From Harmonia axyridis (taxonomy: Eukaryota > Arthropoda > Insecta > Coleoptera > Coccinellidae), in NCBI RefSeq assembly GCF_914767665.1, contig NC_059501.1, positions 39,284,501 to 39,348,500 on the forward strand: a DNA stretch of 64,000 bases, written 5' to 3'. The position numbers were made by a program, and so were the translations under genes. The first letter of the stretch is position 1. Each line of letters starts with the position of its first letter. The notes beneath the pieces are model-generated. The model did no database searches. It had not been told where the DNA came from and saw only the letters and a program-made list of their open reading frames with translations. Shown here one piece after another: positions 58,031 to 64,000 of this stretch.

Positions 58031-59878
58031 CAAACATAGTGTATACGGTACTGAATTTCGTCTCAAACTCGTCTAATTTTATCTTCACGAAACGTCTTAA
58101 ATTATCTTGTCTTCGTCTTACTTAAAGTTTCGGTCGTCTCGTCTTTAATTCATTCGCGACTCGTCTTATTCTAGTCCGCGAACCGACTTTCGTCTTTTAC
58201 GTCTTACTCTCGACCGAACTTACTCTTGACCGACCGACTCTAACTCTGAACCTAGCTCTGAACTTAGGCTGACCCTCCTGACTGATCCCTTCTTCCAACT
58301 TGGCCACACCCCTAGCATCACCCCGATATCGGGGGAAAGTAACAAGTACCACCCCTAGTCCAAAAAGAGTTTTGCCGTACAGCCCACAAAACTCTTCGCG
58401 GATTACTGGAAATCTGAGCCATGAAATATTCTTGAAGGACCAGCACGTGATACGCAGATGTGACATCCGGTACCACCGTGTTCGTTTTCGAGCTTTCCCC
58501 AGTAAATCTCCTAAGATTTATAACAGAAATTACATTTTTTCGACACCTCGAAGAATTAACACTTCCTTTACACATTATCTACACTAGCAATTAGTTCCCT
58601 GTAAATTCATTGAAACTGTCATGCCTTCGACGCTTGAAGAAACTAATGGCCGCCACTCACGAGACGTTTTTTCGAGCATTTGGAATCCAGGCTTCCAATG
58701 GCAGCCAGTCTACACTGACTGTCATCCCAGGCTGCCCTCGAAACCTGCCACTCAAGAGGTTGTTTTATTGAGTATCCGGGTCGGATTTCAGATGGTCACA
58801 GACTGCTGGTCATTTATCAGGTACCGCCGGAACTTCGTAGCATACCAAATTTTTGTGCAAAATGAAAGAATTTTTGATAGGTTTCATAGAAATATTTAGG
58901 CAGAAAACCTGTCGATGGAAAATAAAAAGTTCAGCATACGCAAATCATACGAATATCAAAAATAAAGCCTATGGGGAATTAGTAGAATATTCCAAAAAAA
59001 ATTTAAACAGGTAGTTAACGAACATTTGCTATTTATGAATGAACTCTTACAAGAATTCAATAATTTATTCACTCAGAATATAGGATTTATTAATACTTAA
59101 CAAACTAACATAATTCTAGCGATCCAATCTGTGGAAAAATTTAAGGACACATCCCTCAAAGAGAAGCGCATCTCCTAGAAGGATCGGTCCTTGAACTTTT
59201 CCTTTGATTTGAATTTCCTTTTTAAACATAAAATCTGTGTTAATACATATATACAGGGAATAATTCACTGAAATATATATAAATATAATGAAAACAATTT
59301 AAACTTGCACATAGGCCACAAATTGCTACAAAATGGGAAAATTTAGCTTCAATTTTCTCACGGGCACAAAGTTTACAACATACGGCCTAAAATATCCATA
59401 GTATTCGAATAACAAAACTCAAGATATGAGTTATGACGTAACTTAAACTTTCACAATATAAAATTTGGCAGGATACAACTTTATCCTAAAAAAGGACGTT
59501 TGTAAATAGTGCAGATATTAGCAGGGTATCAGATGAGATTTTCGACTGCATCTTAGTAAAGAAAGCATATAGCTTCGCTGGTTTCAGTAGGGCTACTAAA
59601 TCTATCTTATTATACACTGTGTCCTTAAAGTATGGAACAAATTCATTTTTAGCTAAACAAACCATTTTAAGGAATAATCCTAAAACACGTCAATTTTTTA
59701 TTTTAATTTACCGTATTTTGAAATAATAATCTAATATACAGGGTGAATTACTTTCGAGTAATGACGTCATCGTCATTTTTTTTTCAAATGGAACACCCCC
59801 ATTTTGTCTCAGTTTTCCGATTACTCTAGCTGAGCTGATTCCAAAAATGTATCACATGTTGATTCCAATTTGTACAAG
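58031..59878. other. Non-coding stretch with a CGTCTT-rich block
   Basis: From about 58060 to 58215 the words CGTCTT, TCGTCT and GTCTTA recur (about a dozen times). From 58215 to 58900 the sequence is less AT-rich, with open frames on both strands that have no known domain. The remainder to 59878 is AT-rich. It could be the edge of an LTR-type element or degenerate satellite, but nothing decisive is visible. Confidence 0.35.
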
Positions 59879-60275
59879 ATGGACAAAATACAATAGTTTT
59901 GTGTGTGCTCATAAAATAACACGTAACATTCTTTATTAGTTGAATTAACAATATTATCAAAAATACTTATTGTCTAGCGGCAATTGGTTTGAATGGAACA
60001 CCCTGTAGTTTGTTACATTTTCAGATTAATAGAAATGTATAAAAATAAGAAATATTTTTTTTCATATTCTGTCTGCTAGACCACAAGTACCAAACATGTT
60101 TGAAAACAGCTCATTTTTATAAATCTAAAAATGTAACAAACTACAGGGTGTTACATTCAAAGCAATTGTCGCTAGATAATAAGTATTATTGATAATATTG
60201 TTGATTTAACTAATAAAGAATGTTACGCGTTACTTTATAAGCACACACAAAACTATTGTATTTTTGTCAACCCTG
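59879..60275. mobile_element. Short fold-back element with about 150-bp arms
   Basis: Left arm 59879-60030 and right arm 60117-60268 pair as inverted repeats: GACAAAATACAATAGTTTTG at the outer side, then GTGTGTGCT-ATAA, TAACATTCTTTATTAGTT and, at the inner side, CACCCTGTAGTTTGTTACAT. The loop is about 85 bp. The CACCCTGTA word sits inside rather than at the outer end, so it may be two head-to-head copies of a smaller element. No coding potential. Confidence 0.7.
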
Positions 60276-62277
60276 TACCAAGTCATTATAAGCTTAGATT
60301 ACAAATAGTACCATCTTGGACCTAACAGCCAAACAAAGCAGAAAACTACCAAAATCAACTATAAAAAATTCATCTACCATAGATAGCCTAAAATCTACTA
60401 AAAAAGTAGATTTCTACTATAGATGGTCACACTAATCTGCGCAGCCATCTAAACTGATCAGAATTATGTTTAAAATAATTTTATTGAATTAAGATTTCAT
60501 TTAAAGTTCTTGACACATCCAATTCAGAGGTCCGAGGTTACAAAATGGCGAATACGCTACTTCAAAATTTCTTCAATAACGTTTTCAAGAATTTTCTTGG
60601 CATTAAACTGATAAACTATGCCAGATGCTTGAAGTAAAATCAAGATAACAAAAAATGAAAGCATCTCAGAGGAAGAGAACCCACTTATCATGACCCCAAC
60701 TACCTGCACTTGTATGAATATTTTATCAACATTTGGAAGATACAAATGGACAATGTGGGTTTTGAGATAAGCCAAAACGTTTTGTCATAACAAAAAATAC
60801 TAATTTCCACCAGTAGCCAAAATAATTGGAATTACTTCAAAAAGTCAGTGGCTTTGTAAGAATGCATCCCATAAATAATACTTTCCTCAAAATTTTCATG
60901 AAGAGTGTGGAAAAATTTTTTTGTGGTTTACAATTTCTAACTTCAAGATCATTATATAATAGGATCCTTGAATTATTTCCGAAGAACGTATTTTTTTATT
61001 TGTATTTCAGATTCAATTTCGAAACGTATCTTGTATCTAGTACCTCGAACTCATATTCAAAGAATTTTATTTTGGTTATTTTTTATTGGGTTTCTTTTAT
61101 ATCTTTGCCAACGATTTCATGTTTTTGGCAATATTCTATGTTCTTTGGAAGAAAAACTTTTATGGAAATGAGTAATTTCTGAAAAAAAACACAAATAACA
61201 GAAACGATTTTTACGATGTCATAGGTAAAATTGGATCGATGCTTTCACGATTTCCTTAAAAAAATTCTTGTTTTATTTTCGAATCTGTAGGCATCTTTAC
61301 TATGTATCATATTCATGAAGTCAAATTTAACCATAAGAGACATTAAAATGAAGTGTATTCTGAGTAAAGTGAAACTAAAATGCTGCGCTATCTGTGAAAT
61401 TTTGTCAAAAAGTATATCAGTAGATTTTTGGTAGATTCTTTCGATATGGCCCTCACTGGTATCCCTCCGACTTAGATCCTGTAGAGTGAGTTAGTTCTAC
61501 TGTGTTTGTTATAATAAACACTACATCCTGGGTGGTATTATTTCTTACATTAGAAACTTTAAGTTTACAATTACAATTGAAGCAAAATCTTGAAATGGTG
61601 GATGGTGAATAAATGAGAATAATTACGAGTTACGAAGCAGGATACGTCTGCGTGTGTATGAGAATGCATTCAACTTATCAATATAATGAGATCAAGGATA
61701 AAAAATAAAAGTTGCTTTCCGTCAAAAGATTTTCAGTTTGGACTTATTTTATTAGAACCAGCATAATACCCAATTTATATCCTCTGTGATCACGAAGTTT
61801 CCGGTATATCCCCTGTAATCATGAAGTTCCACCCCAAAAAATCTGGCATAAACCCATTATATGTTCCGGGATAATTGCACCGATTCCACAATCCGGTCAA
61901 ACGAGTCCGGAATCGAAAAATCAGTACGGCCTCCCTCGGTCCGGAAAATTCTAGTCGTATAAGTAACAATTCGAGAGGATTTTCAACCGGTGTATTTTTC
62001 ACCCCTACAAGTCGACGCTTACCGGGGATCAATTGGGGATTTAGTTTCCGACATTGAAGTCGAGCGTTGAGCCCAAATTCCGGCGCGATTTGTTTTTTAT
62101 TCTTCTAACTATTAGCCGTTTCAGGAATTGTTAACAGACTGTTCCGGAATCGGAAGGCTTCGAAGAGACTAATACCAAAAAGGGCAAAAAGAAGGTTGAA
62201 ATGGCGGACAGAAATATTTACAGCCACTAAAATGGTAATCGGCAAAAGTAAAAAACTTTCACCTATGAAGCAGTATA
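60276..62277. other. AT-rich stretch, no gene recognised
   Basis: The frame 60826-61182 (+) is rich in Phe, Ile and Tyr, with no recognised domain. The region 61850-62120 is less AT-rich and open on both strands, but shows no known motif. The TA at 62276-62277 precedes the next fold-back element. Confidence 0.35.
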
Positions 62278-62761
62278 CAAGGTGTTTGGTAATTCAACGT
62301 GATCCTTTGAAGAGGTCATACTAAGTATAATTTGCAACAAATTAAATCGAATCAACGCGGTTAAAAGTGGATGACAGTTTTTTGATTTTTCTAAAAATCT
62401 CTGAGCTGTTTTGAAAAAGTATTAATTGTGTTTGACTTATTAAAGTGTGAAAATTCAATTGATGCTTTCTTGAAATCTGAAAAATTAGGCCAATTAGGGT
62501 TTATCATAGAAAGGATAATGGTGGACAAAACCTATACCATACCATCTCAGAAATATGTAATTGAGTGGCCACAACTTTTTTTTGTAAATTGTCTTTGAAT
62601 CAGTTGTGTATTACTTGACAAAACTTCATGGAACTTGGCGTACGAATTAAGTGCATAATTTCTTTGTTCCTTCAGCTTTCTAAAAAGATATATTTGTCAT
62701 CAATTATTTCACGGGATCGAATGAAATATTACATAAAAAGGGAAAATAGCGTGATTTAAAC

Positions 62762-63010
62762 TTTAATATTCAACAGCCGCCAAAATCATCTCCCTCAATT
62801 CTTCGAGATCGACATCAAATGCAGAAGTCACATGGAATTTTTTTGAGATCTAACGGGCCAGGAAATTGATCCTCGCTTATCTAGCAGAACGTCCTCCTAT
62901 AGCATTGAGAGCTGATCACCCAAAAAGTACTCATACGCGACACCATTCAAGTTTGCAGGGAAAAAACTGGCCTAACAATACAATTGTAGAGGGCCTCATC
63001 TACATATTGA
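62762..63010 (-). pseudogene. Mariner-like transposase remnant
   Basis: The minus strand gives LNGVAYEYFLGDQLSMLLED then VLLDKRGSISWPVRS and, in a shifted frame, FDVDLEELREMILAAVEY. These resemble the block before the second catalytic Asp ('LNG--Y-dFL---L--LLEDV'), the RGSI-WP-RS block before the third Asp, and the 'dleeLReRI--A' helix near the C-terminus. The QQDGA block is deleted. Confidence is moderate because each block is short, but their order is right. Confidence 0.6.
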
Positions 63011-63219
63011 AGAAAAACCTCTGATGGACAGTTTATTTTGACTTTTGTGGATTTTGAGTACTAAGTACTCAGGATATTGGCAATATTGAAGATATTCTTC
63101 TAACCTTCAGCTTCATTGGCGTGTACTGATTTATATGTATATGAAAGAAGTATTATCGTGAAACATACTTTTCAATGCGTCAAATCAAGACTATTCGAAA
63201 ATTCTCTCATTGAATCTGT

Positions 63220-63462
63220 TCAAAATTCTCCTAAAATTTGTTCTTCATCGGTGGGAGTGTAAGAGGCTTGATCTACCAGCGTCACTTTGACTCCGCTGAA
63301 CCCACCCCGATTCTCGAACGATTGTATGTATGTAGTATCAAACACGTTCCAATAAGGCAAACGATGGTTGGGGGAATTACTTGCGTAGGTACTTCCTTCA
63401 TGCTGCTGAGGCATACCCATCACACACCCCGTAACAGTATAAAATACCGCAAAACCAGCCAT
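63220..63462 (-). other. Open frame of 80 codons, unknown, inside the fold-back element
   Basis: The minus strand encodes MAGFAVFYTVTGCVMG, then a Ser/Asn/Tyr-rich part, NRGGFSGVKVTLVDQ and ASYTPTDEEQILGEF, stop. The N-terminus looks like a weak signal peptide. The tail YTPTDEEQILGEF could alternatively be the beginning of a mariner-type N-terminal region (compare 'FTNEDYLNLILLHGE' in the 16964 copy). No homologue is recognised and no splice signals are evident. Reported because it is the least AT-rich open frame at this end. Confidence 0.3.
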
Positions 63463-64000
63463 CGGAAAATGTGAATGTTCGAACGTAAGGTATTTCTTCG
63501 CACTAATTACACACAGCTTGATGAAATCTGTATCAATGATTTGAATTATTGAATTTTCGTTAGGGTTTTGAAAACGTTAAATCACGTTATTTACTGTTTT
63601 CATTTGACTTTTTGTCCGATTCCGTGTAAAGGTTTGTAACATTCATACCTTTTTAGAAAGCTAATGTACGCCATGAAATTTTTTCGAGTAACACAACTGA
63701 TCCAAAGACAATTTTCAGAAAAAATTGTGGCCACTTAACACCAATTATTTCTAAGATGGTATAAATTTTGTGCGACCTTCCCCATTTCTAAACTAAACAC
63801 CCATTTTTCAATTTTCAAGATAGCAATTATTGAATTTTCACACTCTAATAGTTTCAACACAATTAAAATACTTTACCGAAAATCAGAGATTTTCCGAAAA
63901 ATCTAAAAACCGGCATAACTGAGTAACCAACTGCTTTTGACCCATTGTTGACTGGACTTAATTTGTTGCTAATAACCTCTAGTATGACCCCTTCAAAGGG

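Larger units (their letters stand above)
62278..64000. mobile_element. Fold-back mariner-like element running off the right edge
   Basis: The left arm (62278-about 62740) starts CAAGGTGTTTGGTAATTCAA after TA. Its inverted partner runs from about 63590 to the last base of the window: CCTTTGAAG-GGTCATACTA, AAAATCTCTGA, TTAATTGTGTT, GTGTGAAAATTCAAT, AGTGGCCACAA and TTGTCTTTG-ATCAGTTGTG are shared. By arm alignment the right end should lie about 25 bp beyond position 64000. The arms are diverged. The centre contains a mariner-like transposase remnant (62762-63010, -) and an open frame of unknown nature (63220-63462, -). Confidence 0.8.

Noticed and set aside
58197..58899. Several overlapping frames of 85-95 codons in a less AT-rich region
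   Set aside because: Open on both strands at once, no recognised motif, no convincing splice sites. I considered the missing transmembrane exon of the Sidestep-like gene but saw no hydrophobic segment.
60826..61182. 118-codon open frame (+)
   Set aside because: Very AT-rich composition, no domain, overlapped by another frame.
1..64000. CRISPR arrays, tRNA or rRNA genes, bacterial-type operons
   Set aside because: None seen. The tRNA-Lys-like match at 38047 is only the 18-nt primer-binding site of an LTR element.

Overview
The window looks like insect nuclear DNA, probably a beetle. This is inferred from the AT-rich composition, very long introns, a Sidestep-family cell-surface gene and the mix of decayed transposons. 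There are no bacterial-style operons, CRISPR arrays or recognisable tRNA/rRNA genes. Host coding sequence is a tiny share: two well-supported internal exons of a Sidestep-like immunoglobulin-superfamily gene on the + strand (32519-32812, an Ig-like domain; 39691-39993, a fibronectin type III domain), both phase 1 at each end and about 6.9 kb apart. One short minus-strand segment (19412-19597) encodes the C-terminus of protein disulfide isomerase with its ER-retention tail. The rest is intronic or intergenic DNA.

Layout. 1-8 kb: a fold-back repeat (556-1399), a CTTGA-rich patch and a dispersed repeat. 8.9-11.3 kb: a deleted Tc1-like element and a non-LTR retrotransposon 3' end. 12.8-15.6 kb: mariner debris and dispersed repeats. 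15.97-19.24 kb: a mariner-superfamily element with 911-bp near-identical terminal inverted repeats and an intron-containing broken transposase gene. 19.4-19.7 kb: the PDI fragment beside a small hairpin. 23.6-24.4 kb: an ATTCT satellite and a degenerate tandem repeat. 30.7-31.3 kb: a tandem repeat of about 133 bp. 31.7-40 kb: the Sidestep-like exons, with non-LTR, LTR and fold-back insertions between and around them. 40-49.5 kb: Tc1 and mariner debris, a 2.1-kb fold-back element and a second copy of the non-LTR 3' end. 50.2-56 kb: fold-back elements, Penelope-like GIY-YIG and RT fragments, and two hAT-type elements with 8-bp target duplications. 56.4-64 kb: three more fold-back elements, the last running off the right edge.

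The main theme is repeated invasion by fold-back elements, most of them ending in CAGGGTG-like sequence and flanked by TA. At least three of them (15973-19244, 45575-47723, 62278-64000+) contain remnants of IS630/Tc1/mariner transposase. The element at 15973-19244 shows directly how one long arm probably arose: an inverted copy of the left arm is joined at a GGC microhomology to the truncated original right arm. I found no intact autonomous transposon and no clear new host system. The long-arm mariner group is the most unusual pattern here.
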